The notes under the pieces were generated by a model. That model worked only from the letters and a program-made list of their open reading frames with translations, searched no databases and was not told the origin of the DNA. A DNA stretch of 64,000 nucleotides from Sciurus carolinensis (taxonomy: Eukaryota; Chordata; Mammalia; Rodentia; Sciuridae), in NCBI RefSeq assembly GCF_902686445.1, contig NC_062227.1:29318777-29382776 (forward strand). The letters are read 5' to 3'. Below are positions 1 to 12,095 of the stretch, one piece after another. Position 1 is the stretch's first letter, and each line of letters begins with the position of its first letter. The translations under genes were made by a program, and so were the position numbers.

Positions 1-763
1 AAAAAACAGAAATCCTCGAAATGAAGGAAACAATAAACCAAGTTAAAAATTCCATAGAAAGCATAACCAATAGGATAGAACACCTGGAAGACAGAACCTC
101 AGACATTGAAGACAAAATATTTAATCTTGAAAACAAAGTTGGCCAAACAGAGAAGATGGTAAGAAATCATGAATAGAATCTACAAGAATTATGGGATATC
201 ATGAAAAGGCCAAATTTAAGAATTATTGGGAATGAGGAGGCTTAGAGAAACAAACCAAAAGAATGAACAATCTATTCAATGAAATGTTATCAGAAAATTT
301 CCCAAATCTGAAGAATGAAATGGAAAACCAAGTACAAGAGGCTGATAGGACTTCAAATATACAAAATTACAACAGACCCACACCAAGTCACATTATTATG
401 AAAATAACTAACATACAAAATAAAGGCAGAATTTTAAAGGCCATGAGAGAAAAGAATCAAATTACATTCAGGGGGAAACCAATAAGAATATCAGCAGATT
501 TTTTAATCCAGACCCTAAAACCTAGAAGGGCCTGGAACAACATTTACCAAGCCCTGAAAGAAAATGGATGCCGACCAAGAATCTTACACCCAGCAAAACT
601 TACTTTCAGATTTGATGATGAAATAAGATCCTTCCCTGATAAACAAAAGCTAAAGGAATTTACAAAAAGAAAGTCGGCATTACAGAACATTCTCAGCAAA
701 ATATTCCATGAGGAAGAGATGAAAAACAAAGATGCAAATCAGCAACGAGAGGAACTAGCCTAA
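1..763 (+). pseudogene. L1 ORF1 (RNA-binding protein), partial and broken
   Basis: L1 ORF1 encodes a trimeric RNA-binding chaperone that coats L1 RNA: a coiled coil, an RRM and a C-terminal domain. Bases 1-170 encode the end of a heptad-rich coiled coil. An in-frame TAG lies at 174-176, followed by a frameshift near 240. The longest open piece starts at 263 (166 codons) and holds the RRM and C-terminal domain, including the basic stretch GKPIRISADF, the PRRAWNNIYQALKENG segment and the PRILHPAKLTFRFD segment shared with the other two L1s here. The start codon lies upstream of the window. Non-functional by inspection. Confidence 0.9.
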
Positions 764-810
764 AGGAATAGCCAAATAAAGGAGAAACCAAATCATGTCA
801 AAAAACAAAA

Positions 811-3800
811 ATGAGTCAAATGACTGGAAATACAAATCATATCACAATAATAACCCTGAATGTTAATGGCCTGAACTCATCAATCAAAAGACATAGACTG
901 GCAGATTGGATTAAATAGAAAAATCCAACAATATGCTGCCTGCAAGAGACTCATCTCATAGAGATACCCACAGACTAAAGGTGAAAGGATGGAAAAAAAC
1001 ATACCAAGCACATGGACATAGCAAAAAACTGGAGTATCCATCCTCATTTCAGATAATGTGAACTTCAAGCCAAAACTAGTCAGAAGGAATAAAGAAGGAC
1101 ATTACATACTGCTTAAGGGAAGCATAAATCAGCAAGACATAACAATCATAAATATCTATGCCCCGAACATTGGCTCATCCATGTACGTCAAACAAATCCT
1201 TCTCAATTCCAGAAATCAAATAGACCACAACACAATAATACTAGGCGATTTTAACACACCTCTCTCACTACTGGATAGATCTTCCAAACAAAAATTGAAT
1301 AAAGAAACCATAGATCTCAAGAACACAATCAACAATTTAGACTTAATGGACATATATAGAATATACCATCCAACAAAGAACGATTACACTTTCTTCTCAG
1401 CAGCACATGAATCCTTCTCTAAAATAGACCATATTTTATGCCACAAAGCTACTGTTAGCAAATACAAGAAGATAAAGATACTACCTTGTACTCTATGACA
1501 TCATAATGGATTGAAATTAGAAATAAATGACAGAATAAAAAACAGAAACTTATCCAATACCTGGAGATTAAATAATACACTATTATATGATGAATGGATA
1601 ACAGAAGACATCAGGAGGGAAATAAAAAAATTCTTAGAAGTAAACGAGAATAAAGACACATCATATCAAAATCTCTGGGACACTATGAAAGCAGTACTTA
1701 GAGGAAGATTTATTTCATGGGACGCATTCAACAAAAGAAGTAGAAATCAACAAATAAACGACTTAACACTACAGCTCAAAGCCCTAGAAAAAGAAGAGCA
1801 GACCAACACCAAAAGTAGTAGAAGACAGGAAATAGTTAAAATCAGAGTCAAAATCAATGAAATTGAAACAAACGAAACAATCGGAAAAATTAACAAAATA
1901 AATAGTTGGTTCTTTGAAAAAATAAACAAAATTGATAAGCCCTTAGCCACACTAACAAAGAGAAAGAGGGAGAAAACTCATATTACTAAAATTTGGAATG
2001 AACAAGGAAATATCACAACAGACACGAGTGAAATATAAAGCATAATTAGAAGCTATTTTGAAAATCTATACTCCAACAAAATAGAAAACCTCGAAGACAT
2101 CAACAAGTTTCCAGAGACTTATGAATTATCTAAACTGAACGAGGAGGACATACACAACTTAAATAAATCAATTACAAGCAATGAAATAGAAGAGGAAATC
2201 AAAAACCTACCAACAAAGAAAAGAACAGGACCAGATGGGTTCTCAGCCGAGTTCTACAAAACCTTTAAAGAAGAGCTCATTCCAATACTCCTCAAAGTAT
2301 TCCATGAAATAGTAGAGGAGGGAACCCTCCCAAACTCATTCTATGAAGCCAATATCACCCTGATACCTAAACCAGACAGAGACACATCGAGGAAAGAAAA
2401 TTTCAGACCAATATCCTTAATGAACATCGACGCAAAAATTCTCAACAAAATTTTAGCCTATCGCATACAAAAACATATTAAAAAGATAGTGCACCACAAT
2501 CAAGTGGGTTTTATCCCAGGGATGCAAGGTTGGTTCAACATTCAGAAATCAATAAATGTAATTCACCTTATCAACAGACATAAAGTTAAGAATCACATGA
2601 TTATTTCAATAGATGCAGAAAAAGCATTCGATAAAATACAGCACCCCTTCATACTCAAAAAACTAGAAAAAATTGGGGTAGTGGGAACATTCCTTAACAT
2701 TGTAAAGGCCATCTATGCTAAGCCCATGGCCAATATCATTCTAAATGGTGAAAATCTGAAAGCATTCCCCTTAAAAACTGGAACAAGGCAGGGATGCCCT
2801 CTTTCAGCACTTCTATTCAATATCGTCCTTGAAACTCTAGCCAGAGCAATTAGACAGACCAAAGAAATTAAAGGGATACGAATAGGAAAAGAAGAACTCA
2901 AACTATCCCTATTTCTTGATGATATAATTATATACTTAGAGGAACCAGGAAATTCCACCAGAAAACTTTTAGAACTCATAAGTGAATTCAGTAAAGTGGC
3001 AGGTTACAAGATCAATGCTCATAAATCCAATGCATTTTTATACATAAGTGATGAATCTTCAGAAAGAGAAGTTAGGAAAACTACCCCATTCACAATAGCA
3101 TGGAAAAAAATAAAATACTTGGAATCAATCTCACAAAAGAGGTGAAAGACCTCTACAATGAGAACTACAGTGCACTAAGGAAAGAAATTAAAGAAAACCT
3201 TAGAAGATGGAAAGATCTCCCATGTTCTTGGATAGGAAGAATTAATATTGTCCAAATGGCCATAGTACCTAAAGTGCTATACAGATTCAATGCAATTCCA
3301 ATTAAAATCCCAATGACGTACTTTACAGAAATAGAGCAATCAATCATGAAATTCATCTGGAAGAATAAAAAACCCAGAATAGCTCAAGCAATCCTCAGTA
3401 GAAAGAGTGAAGCAGGGGGTATCGCAATACCAGATCTTCAACTGTATTACAAAGCAATAGTAACAAAAACGGCATGGTATTGGTACCAAAATAGACAGGT
3501 AGATCAATGGTACAGAATAGAGGACATGGACACAAACCCAAATAAATACAATTTTCTCATACTAGACCAAGGGGCCAAAAATATGCAATGGAGAAAAGAT
3601 AACCTCTTCAACAAATGGTGCTGGGAAAACTGGAAAACCATATGCAACAGAATGAAACTAAACCCCTATCTCTCACCCTGCACAAAACTCAACTCAAAAT
3701 GGATCAAGGACCTCGGAATCAGACCAGAGACCCTTCATCTTACAGAAGAAAGAGTAGGTCCAAATCTTTAACACGTCGGATTAGGATCAGAGTTCCTTAA

Positions 3801-4636
3801 CAGGACTCCCATAGCATAATAAATAAAAGCAAGAAACAACAACTGGGATAGATTCAAACTAAAAAGCTTTCTCTCAGCAAAGGAAACTATCAGTAATGTG
3901 AAGAGAGAGCCTACAGAGTGGGAGAAAATCTTTGCCACTCATACTTCAGATAGAGCACTAATTTCCAGAATATATAAAGAACTCAAAAAACTCTACACCA
4001 AGAATGCAAATAATCTGATCAACAAATGGGCTAAGGAAATGAACAGACACTTCACAGAAAAAGATATACAAGCAATCAACAGATATATGAAATAATGTTC
4101 AACATCTCTAGTAATAAGAGAAATGCAAATCAAAACTATCCTAAGATTTTTTCTCACCCCAATTAGAATGGCGATTATCAAGAATACAAGCAACAATAGG
4201 TGTTGGTGAGGATGTGGGGAAAAAGGTACACTCATACATTGCTGGTGGGGTTGCAAATTAGTTCAGCCACTCTGGAAAGCAGTATGGAGATTCATTAGAA
4301 AACTTGGAATGGAACCACCATTTGACCCAGCTATCCCACTCCTTGCCCTATACCCAAAGGACTTAAAATCAGCATACTACAGAGATACAGCCACATCAAT
4401 GTTCATTGTTGCTCAATTCCAATAGCCAGATTGTGGAACCAACCTAGATGCCCTTCAGTTGATGAATAATAAAGAAACTGTGGCATATATATACAATGGA
4501 ATATTACTCCGCCATGAAGAATGATAAAATTATGGCATTTGCAGGCAAATGGATAAAATTGGAGAATATCATGCTATGTGAGATAAGCCAATCTCAAAAA
4601 ACTAAAGGACAAATGATCTCGCTGATAAGCGGATGA
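811..4636 (+). pseudogene. L1 ORF2 (endonuclease and reverse transcriptase), broken
   Basis: ORF2 protein nicks the target DNA and reverse transcribes L1 RNA. The start (MSQMTGNTNH) and the endonuclease segment LNVNGLNSSIKR are at about 811-900. Endonuclease pieces run to 1498, the linker lies at 1511-2038, and the reverse transcriptase spans about 2400-3150 ([34 protein letters not shown]). The catalytic motif reads FLDD at about 2911-2922 where L1s normally have FADD. The C-terminal domain follows, with a TGA stop at 4634-4636. At least five stops or frameshifts interrupt it. The overall size (about 3.8 kb) is normal for L1 ORF2. Confidence 0.93.
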
Positions 4637-4926
4637 GGACATATAATGGTGGGGTGGGAGGGGTTAGTTTTTGGGTTAGGGTTAGGTTTAGGGTTAGGGA
4701 TAAGGAGGGTGGTAAGAATGGAGGAAGGAAGGACTGTGTAGAGGGAAAAGAGGGGTGGGAGGGGTGGGGGGGAAGGAAAAAAATAACAGTATGAATCAAA
4801 CAACATTATCCTATGTAAATTTATGATTACACAAATGGTATGCCTTGACTTCATGTACAAATAGAGAAACAACATGTATCCCATTTGTTTACAATAATAA
4901 AAAAAAATAAAAAAAATAAAAAAAAA
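4637..4926 (+). other. L1 3' UTR with G-rich polypurine tract and A-rich tail
   Basis: After the ORF2 stop comes a TTAGGG-like array (4662-4702), then a purine tract with G runs of 4-7 (about 4740-4783), the AT-rich end of the UTR, and an A-rich tail near 4898-4926. A G-rich polypurine tract is a normal property of mammalian L1 3' UTRs. The telomere-like array is specific to this copy among the L1s in this window. Confidence 0.85.
4662..4702 (+). repeat. TTAGGG-like (telomeric) array inside L1 3' UTR
   Basis: Four to five units of GGGTTA, one altered to GGTTTA, lie directly between the ORF2 stop and the purine tract. The matching position in the antisense L1 (around 14290-14320) has no such repeat. 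Confidence 0.85.
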
Positions 4927-5383
4927 GAGTTGTACAATCTAAATTCTATGGCTGACCCCTGTGATTCTCCAGGGAAACAGCTTCTCAACCTCCTCATTCA
5001 CTGTGGTTTGGAAAACTTTGGGTGACCTTTATGAATCCAGGGGTGGGCTTGTCTTTCAGTCCTGCTCAGTCAGAACCTTAGATTTCTGAGTCTCAATGAC
5101 TCAATCCAGGGGTGGCTGGGACCATTCTAGGACCTTTAATGGAGGCATTGGGAAGACATTGATTTTTTTTTTTTTTCCAGTCAGATTCTGAAGATGGCAA
5201 CTCTCAGCCTCTGGCAGACACTTTGTCATCCTGAGGCAAGAAAGGTATGTGACAATGGTATTCCCATAAAAGAAAGTAGAGTTTATAGTGTGGGGTAGGC
5301 TGATGAAACACATTTTTAAGGTTAGCCCTTACTGTGTATAAGGAGGATTCCATTATTATCCCAGTTTAGGAAGGAATAAAGCT
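4927..5383. other. No gene or element recognised
   Basis: Single-copy-looking sequence with a 14-base T run near 5163-5176 and no convincing ORF or repeat signature. Confidence 0.6.
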
Positions 5384-5390
5384 AGATTCT

Positions 5391-6499
5391 TTTTTTTTTT
5401 TTTTTTAAGTTCAAACATTATGATTTTCTTTTTTATATTTCATTTTTTTCCATTGGTTATTTTTAGTTATACATGATAATAGAATTTATTTTGACATAAA
5501 TATAAAAGCATGGAATATAATGTGTTCTACTTTGGTACTAGTACTTCCCTTTCCCTGCTCCCTTCCTCCCAACCCGTTTCCTTCCCTCTGCTCTACTCAT
5601 CTTTCTGCTATTTACTTATAATTATTTTTGTTTAAATTATTGTCTTATGGGCCTACATGATGGTGAGATTCACTGTGGTATATTCATATATGTACATAGA
5701 AAAGTTGGGTCGGATTCATTCCACTGTCTTTCCCTAGCCCATTCCTCTTCCCTTCCCTTCATTGCCCTCTGTCCACTTCACTGATCCTTCTTCTATTCTT
5801 TTTTTTTTTTTAAATCCTTCCACCTTATTTGGGATTGGTTTCTGCATATCAGAGAAAATATTTGACCTTTGGGGTACTGGCTTATTTGACTTAGTATGAT
5901 AGTCTCCAGTTCCATCCATTTACCAACAAATTCCATATTTTCATTCTTCTTTATGGCTAATATTCAATTGTGTATGTATACCATATTTTCTTTGTCCATT
6001 CTTCTGTTGAAGGGCATCTAGGTTGGTTCCATAGCTTAGCTATTATGAATTGAGCTGCTATAAACTTTGATGTGGCTGTATCACTGTAGTATTTCCCATT
6101 TATTGAGTGGGTTGTTTGTTTTTTTGGTGTTAACTTTTTAAAGTCCTTTGTGTATCTTGGAAATTAAGTCCCTTGGGTATAAACTAAGGAGTGGGATACT
6201 TGGGTCAAATGGTGGTCCCATTCCAAGTTTTCTGAGGAATCTCCATACTGCCTTCCAGAGCAGTTGCACCAATTTGCATTCCCACCAACAATGTATGAGT
6301 GACCCGTTTTCCCCACATCCTCTCCAACACTTATTGTTACTGTATTCTTAATAATTGCCATTCTGCCTGGAGTGAGATGGAATCTCAGTGTAGTTTTAAT
6401 TTGCATTTCTCGAATTGCTAGAGATGTTGAACATATTTTATGTGTTTGTTGACTTCTGTAGAAATACAAATTCAATTACTTTGTCCACTTATTGAGTGG

Positions 6500-6535
<36 letters not shown>

Positions 6536-7780
6536 TTGGTATTAAGTCTTTAAAGGTCTTTGTGTATCTTGGGGATTAATGCTTTATCTCCAGTACAGGT
6601 CTCAAGAATTTTTTCCCATTCTGTAGGCTCTCTCTTCATGTTTTTGATTGTTTCCTTTGCTGTGAAGAAGCATTTTAATTTGATGTCATCCCATCTACTA
6701 ATTTCTTTTTCACTTCCTGTGCTTTAGGAGTTTTAAGGAAGTAAGTTCTGGAGCCAACACATTGGAGTCTTGGACCTATACTTTCAGGTTCAGAATTTCT
6801 GGTATAATTCTAGGTCTTTGATCCACTTTGAGTTGAGTTTTGTGAAAGGTGAAAGATAGGGGTTAAATTCATTCTGTTAGATATGTATTACAGTTTTCTC
6901 AGCATCATTTGTTAAAAAGGTTATCTTTTCTCCAAGGTATGTTTTTGGCACCTTTGTCTAGTATGAGATAACTGTGGGTTATATGTGGATTTGTCTCTCT
7001 GTCTTCTATTCTATTCCACTTGTCTTCATGCCTGTTTTGTTGCCAGTACCATGCTGTTTTTGGTACTATAGCTCTGCAGTATAATTTGAGGTCTGGTGCT
7101 GTGATGCCTCCTCCTTCACTCTTCTCACTTAGGATTGCCCAAGGCCAACATTATTCTGAATGAAGAAAAACTGAAAGCATTTACTTTAAGAAGAGAAACA
7201 AGGATACCCACTTTCACCACTCCTATTCAACATAGTCCTTGAAACTCTAGTCAAAGCAATCAGGCAAGAGAAGGAAATTAAATAGATGTGAATAGAAAAA
7301 GAAGAGGTTAAATTATCCCTGCCAATGACGTGATCCTACTAGAAGACTTCTAGAACTCATAAATGAATTTAACAAAGTAGTAGGATACAAAATTGACACT
7401 TATGAATCAGTTGCATTCCTAATCTCCAATGATGAATCTGCTGAAAAAGAAATTAGGAAAATTATCCTATTTACAATAAACTCAAAAAAATTACTTGGGA
7501 ATCAATCTAACAAAAGAGGTGAAGGACTCTACACTGAAAACTGTAGAACACTAAAAGAAGAAATTGAATAATACCTTAGGAGAGGGAAAGACCTCCTATG
7601 TCCTTGGATAGGCAGAATTAATATGTCAAAATGACCATACTACGAAAGGTGCTATACAGATTCAATGCAATTCCCATCAAAATCCCAATGACGCTCTTCA
7701 CAGAAATAGAAAAAGCAGTCATGAAATTCATTTGGAAAAACAAGAGACCCAGAAGCATCAAAGCAATACTGAGCAAGAAA
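5391..7780 (-). mobile_element. Antisense L1, 5'-truncated, with twin-priming inversion
   Basis: From 5391 to about 7130 the sequence is antisense L1: T-rich tail, 3' UTR and the C-terminal third of ORF2. At about 7130 the orientation flips, and 7137-7780 is sense-strand ORF2 covering the reverse transcriptase core (a degenerate form of the [18 protein letters not shown] region) up to the segment [16 protein letters not shown]. The two arms meet at the same ORF2 position (the [11 protein letters not shown] segment), which is the hallmark of twin priming. A 7-bp AGATTCT flanks both ends (5384-5390 and 7781-7787), a plausible target duplication. All reading frames are broken. Confidence 0.88.
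6500..6534. repeat. (TTA)n microsatellite
   Basis: About eleven TTA units within the antisense ORF2 portion of the L1 at 5391-7780. Confidence 0.95.
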
Positions 7781-7787
7781 AGATTCT

Positions 7788-9029
7788 TGACAATATTAGG
7801 TTCATGATGCTATTCCTAGCAGAGCTGGGATTCATGACCAGTGTTGTCATATTTCTGTTTTTTCATTCAGATTTTAAAAATCAAAATAAACCTTAGTACA
7901 TGATTATCTACAAATTATTTAACTCATCAAACCTGACTCTAATTGTAGACTTTCATGTTTGAGGGAAGATTAATATACCACCATATGTAGGTGAGGATGA
8001 AAGTTAAGTAAGATATATTATTAGAGTTTAAAGGTTTTTTTTTTTTTGTAGTTTTGCTGATCCTCCTTTTCTTCTACTGAGAAAGGCAAATAAAATCATT
8101 ATTCACTTTTGCTGCCTCTTGCAGTGGGATACATAGTGATTGCCTTTTTTATTATGATTCCTTGGAATTGTATGAGTACCTAAGAACACATAACAATTTT
8201 TTAACCATTGCAGATTTCTTGGGAGTGGTGAGGAAGTATGCTAACTGCTCATAGGTTAAAATGACTTCTGAACTTATTTTCTGAATTATAGACCTTCAAC
8301 TAAGGGATTCTTTACTGGGAAGAAGAATTAGAATTTTAACTGAACTGTATTCTGTGCAAACATGATGTCTCTTTAGATCAAGCTGCAAGTCTTTCCTAAT
8401 GATCATGAACCTTGAACAAGTAGTAAAAGATACAAGTAATGGAGGTCATTATATAACATATGAGGACTACTATTGATGTCTTCTTAACACATGACATGGA
8501 AATCTAAATATCTTCACTTTAGTAGCTTGTGATTTGTCATATTTTACCAAGTTTGAGTTCTTTCTCTTAAGGAAATCAATGTATGTTTGTATTATGTGTA
8601 GTCAGTGTCCTCATTCATCCATAAGCCATTAACTTTCCTGGCTCACTCACTATAGCAGTTGAAGTTGAATTCATATTCAAATGCCAATAGGATGTGAACC
8701 TTAAAGATAACTGATATTTAAATATATCACTTTATTATTCATATAACTCTAGAAAAAATAAAAATATATTGTGTTCAGGAAACTGATTTAGAGCTTCAGT
8801 ATGCTCTAGATAACCCTGCTCTCCTAGTTGTTACATTTAAGTTTCCATTCTTCCTGGTCCCGCCAAATCCATTGCACTGGGGAGTCTTGTAAATTCTGCA
8901 GTTGTCTTTTAAGTGGGGCTACTTCTTCTAAACCCTCGTTGCCAGCACCCAGCAGCTCTTGGTTGGGTTGCTCCCTTCGTCCTCACACCAGTTTTTTGCC
9001 TTCCCTGAGGTCCTTCTGTATTTCATTCT
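7788..9029. other. No gene or element recognised
   Basis: AT-rich sequence with a T run at 8037-8048. I see no ORF over about 80 codons and no repeat signature that I can name. Confidence 0.55.
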
Positions 9030-9229
9030 TGATACTGCAGACAGAGTGATGTTTTAAACAAAGAATCTGGATACATCAAAATCCTATTTAAAGTCCTTTT
9101 GGGCTTTCTGTGGCATTTGTGAGAAATTCTAAGCCTCTTCATCCTGTCTCCAGGGTCCTGTGGGTCTGGGCTCTTCCTTGCCTCTCCAACGACATGTCAC
9201 TCTTCCCTTCCTCTTTGTCATCATGGTCC
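9030..9229. mobile_element. Possible ancient L2-like LINE fragment
   Basis: The order of phrases (an 'agagtgatgttttaaa' segment, then 'aaagtccttttgggctttctg', then a pyrimidine-rich stretch) resembles widely dispersed L2 fragments. It is highly diverged; orientation and family are uncertain. Confidence 0.35.
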
Positions 9230-9234
9230 AGCCA

Positions 9235-9679
9235 CGTTTGAGTCAGTGCTTTCACTGCTGGGACTAAAAGATCTGACCAGAATAACTGTAGAGGAGGAAA
9301 AGTTTATTTGGGGGCTCACAGTTTCAGAGGTCTTAATCCATGGACAGCAGGCTTCATTCCTCTCCGGGCTCAAGATGAAGCAGAACATCATGGTGGAAGA
9401 ATGTGGTGGAGGGAAGCAGCTCATATGATGATCAAGAAGCAGAGAGAGAGACTCCACTCACCAGATACAAATACATACCCCAAAGCCACACCCCCAGGGC
9501 CCCACCTCCTCTAGCCACACACCCCCCCATCTCCAGTTACCATTCCAGTTACCACTCAGTTAATCCCACCAGATGATTAATTCAGATTGGGTTAAGGCTC
9601 TTGCAATTTCTTCTCTGAACTTTGTTGCATTTTCTAACATGTGAGCTTTTTGGGGATACCTCACATTCAGACCATAATA
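9235..9679 (-). repeat. MaLR 3' LTR
   Basis: The copy at lower coordinates of the flanking LTR pair. On the minus strand it runs from a degenerate TATTATGGTCTG to CTGACTCAAACG. An AATAAACTT poly(A) signal region lies near 9300. Confidence 0.85.
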
Positions 9680-10188
9680 TTCTGCCCCGACACCCAAAAC
9701 CTCACACTCCTCTGACAATGCAAAATATGTTTAGTCCATTCTCAAGAGTTCCCATAGTCTCAAGAGTTCAGAGATTGCTCAAAGTTCAAGTCCAAAGTCT
9801 TCTCTGAGGCTCAAGGCAACCTCGCATTGTGAGCTCCCGTAAAATGAAAAGCAATTTACATGTATCCAATACATTATGGTACAGAGTAAACATTTCCATT
9901 CAGAAAAATAGGGGAATAGAAAGAAGAGATGGGACCAAAGCAAACCTGAAATCCAACTGGGCAAACAAGTCCTGTAGTTCTGTGTCTGACATCTGGGCAC
10001 ATGTCATTGTGATGTTCTCTCCAGAGGGCTGTGTAACTCTGCCCTATGGCCTTGTTGAATACAGCCCAAGTGGCCTTTCTGTTGGCTTGTCTCTGTTCAA
10101 TTCCTGCAGCTTTCTTAGGACAATGTCCTATGTTATTGGCATTTCTTAATCTTGGGGGTCTCCACTACAGCTTCAGTTTCCTCCTTGC

Positions 10189-10710
10189 TGTGGGAATCAG
10201 GCAAGAAGCGGCAGAGGGCACTCGAAGAGAGGGAGAAACCAAACTTTATTTTACTCTGGTGGGCCCAAAGGAGATCAGCACTCCAGATTCTGAGCACCCC
10301 TTACAACATTTATAGGCTATCTAGTGTCATAAATTTTCTAGTCTGAAACAATACATAGTTATGCATAAGGTTTCAAAAAACGATATATGACTGTGTGTAA
10401 GAGTTTTCAAGAGGGAAGCCTGCTTACAAAAGCAGCGTGGCCATAAGGGGACTGGCTTCTCTTACAAGGCCTTCCTAAGTCTCTAGCCTTTACAGGAGCC
10501 TTTACAGGGGCGTTCACACTTCAAAGGAAGGTAGTTTGATCCTAGGGAAAGTCCTTTACAATCCAAAGGGAAGGAGTGAATGATGCTAATTAGGTTCACT
10601 GAAAACCAGCTGGGAGTGGGGGCACACTCTTTCCCTTTCCCAGGCACTGATTTTACAAGACAGTGTTCTTAGTTTATCTTGTATCCAGGTCTGGTCAGTT
10701 GCCCACTACA
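10189..10710 (-). mobile_element. LTR nested inside the MaLR interior
   Basis: On the minus strand this 522-bp block begins TGTAGTGGGC and ends GATTCCCACA, with an AATAAAG poly(A) signal about 60 bases before the end. This is the layout of a retroviral LTR, different from the MaLR LTRs around it. Flanks TCCTC occur at 10179-10183 and 10711-10715 but leave 5 unexplained bases, so the exact edge is uncertain. The family is not identified (class I or II). Confidence 0.6.
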
Positions 10711-11035
10711 TCCTCACATCTCCATGCTTTGATTTCTCAGGGGCTGCCTGCTGGAACTCCAGCTCTGCTGTACTTTGCCTGGCCTCCCAGGCCTTCCTTT
10801 GAAATCTTGGTGGAAGACTCTATGACCCCCTAACTCCAGCATCCTGCATTCCTACAGAACCAGCACCACTTGATTGATGCCAGTGTCTGCTGCCATCTAA
10901 AGCAGTAGCCAAGCCTCCAGGGACCCTGGCTGCAGCAGCCTTTGAATGCCAGGGTGACTGAACACATTGAAAAAACTTCCTAGGCCCCCTGTGCAAGAAG
11001 GGTGCGCAACAGGTCTCCCAAGAGAATTTTTACTT

Positions 11036-11653
11036 TTACTTCCTTGAGTCTGCCAATTCCTGAGATGCCCTCAAGTCATCTTTCTTATTGTCTCTAGGCA
11101 AAGTCTTTAGCATTTCTTTAGTGGAGGCAATGTTTTGAACCACTGCAACTTCCTTAGCCCCAGGTTTACTCCCACCTTTCAAGTCGAAGTTTTTCAAATC
11201 TTTCTGCTGTGCTTTCTGCTCCTGATTATCACAATAAATTTGACTAAAAGCCACCAACAATACCCATGCCACCACCTGAATGCTGTGCTGCCTAGACATT
11301 TCTTCCACCAGATTAAGAAGTTCATCACTTTTAAAATCAGCTTCATAGAAAGTCTCAGAACATGGGCAAAATGCAGACAACTTCTCAGCCAGAACATAAC
11401 ACAAATGGCCTCTGCTCCAAATTCCAATATTGTCCTCCTTTTCCTCTTGAGTCCTGTCTTCACAGTTCATGTCCCATTGGCATTTGGGTCTTCTGAGCTC
11501 CCACCAGAATTGGTTATTAAGCCCCACTGAATCTAAAGCATTTCCAGCATGCACTGCTAAACATCTTAAAATCCCTCCCACTAATTCCAAAGAGCTCCAA
11601 AAGTTTCTGAACCACATGGTTAGGTTAGTCACAGCCCCACTTCTCAGTAACAC
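11036..11653 (-). pseudogene. MaLR gag-like ORF, 205 codons still open
   Basis: The ORF starts 3 bp inside the 5' LTR boundary and stays open for 205 codons. MaLR elements such as human THE1 carry gag-like coding remnants in this position, and the tryptophan-rich N-terminal segment MWFRNFWSSLELVGG is compatible with that. There is no zinc knuckle and no protease or polymerase behind it, because the nested LTR and short interior leave no room. The middle part is hydrophobic (IQVVAWVLLVAFSQIYC) and the C-terminus is highly charged. Function is unlikely; the length of open frame in an old element is its main curiosity. Confidence 0.6.
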
Positions 11654-11655
11654 TT

Positions 11656-12095
11656 TGTTTTAGTCAGCTTTTTTGCTCCTTGGACTAACAGACCCAACCA
11701 GAACAATTGTGGAGAAAGAAAACTTTATTTGTGGGTACAGTTTCAGAGGTCTCAATCCATAGACAGTAGTCTCCATTTCTCAGGGTTCAAGGTGAAACAG
11801 AACATTATGATGGAAGAGTATGGTGGAGGGAAGCAGCTGACATGATGATCAGGAAACAGAGGCGGGGAGACTCCACTCACCAGATAAAAATATATACCCC
11901 AAAGCCACGCCCCCAATGCCCACCTCCTCCAGCCACGCTCCACTTGCCTTCAGTTTACCACTCAATTAATCCTGTTGGGTGATTAATTCATGGATTGGTT
12001 TAAGGTTCTTATAACCCAATCATTTCTTCTCTGAACCTTCTTGCATTTTCTCATACATGAGTTTTTGGGTGACACCACACATCCAAGCCATAACA
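11656..12095 (-). repeat. MaLR 5' LTR
   Basis: 440 bp; minus-strand start TGTTATGGCTTGGATG and end GCTGACTAAAACA. It shares the middle block (heavily C-rich on the plus strand, near 11900-11950) and the AATAAA-type signal with its partner at 9235-9679. Confidence 0.87.

Larger units (their letters stand above)
1..4926 (+). mobile_element. L1 retrotransposon, sense, 5' end outside window
   Basis: The order ORF1 (to 763), a short spacer, ORF2 (811-4636), a G-rich 3' UTR and an A-rich tail (about 4898-4926) is that of a mammalian L1. The window opens inside the ORF1 coiled coil, so the promoter is not visible. Several frameshifts and stops break both ORFs, so this copy cannot move by itself. 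It closely resembles the L1s at 14074-20436 and 38630-48775, so it belongs to a fairly young lineage of this genome. Confidence 0.95.
9235..12095 (-). mobile_element. ERVL-MaLR provirus (MT/MLT-like), both LTRs present
   Basis: Two copies of the same LTR (9235-9679 and 11656-12095), both in antisense orientation, enclose a 2-kb interior. The exact 5-bp sequence AGCCA flanks the element at 9230-9234 and 12096-12100, the duplication size expected for ERVL-MaLR. The LTRs show the MaLR pattern on the minus strand: a start like TGTTATGGTTTGGATG and an end like GCTGACTAAAACA. The interior near 9690-9800 resembles the 3' part of MaLR internal sequence, and a gag-like ORF follows the 5' LTR. A different LTR is inserted at about 10189-10710. 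The LTRs have diverged clearly from each other, so the insertion is old. Confidence 0.85.
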
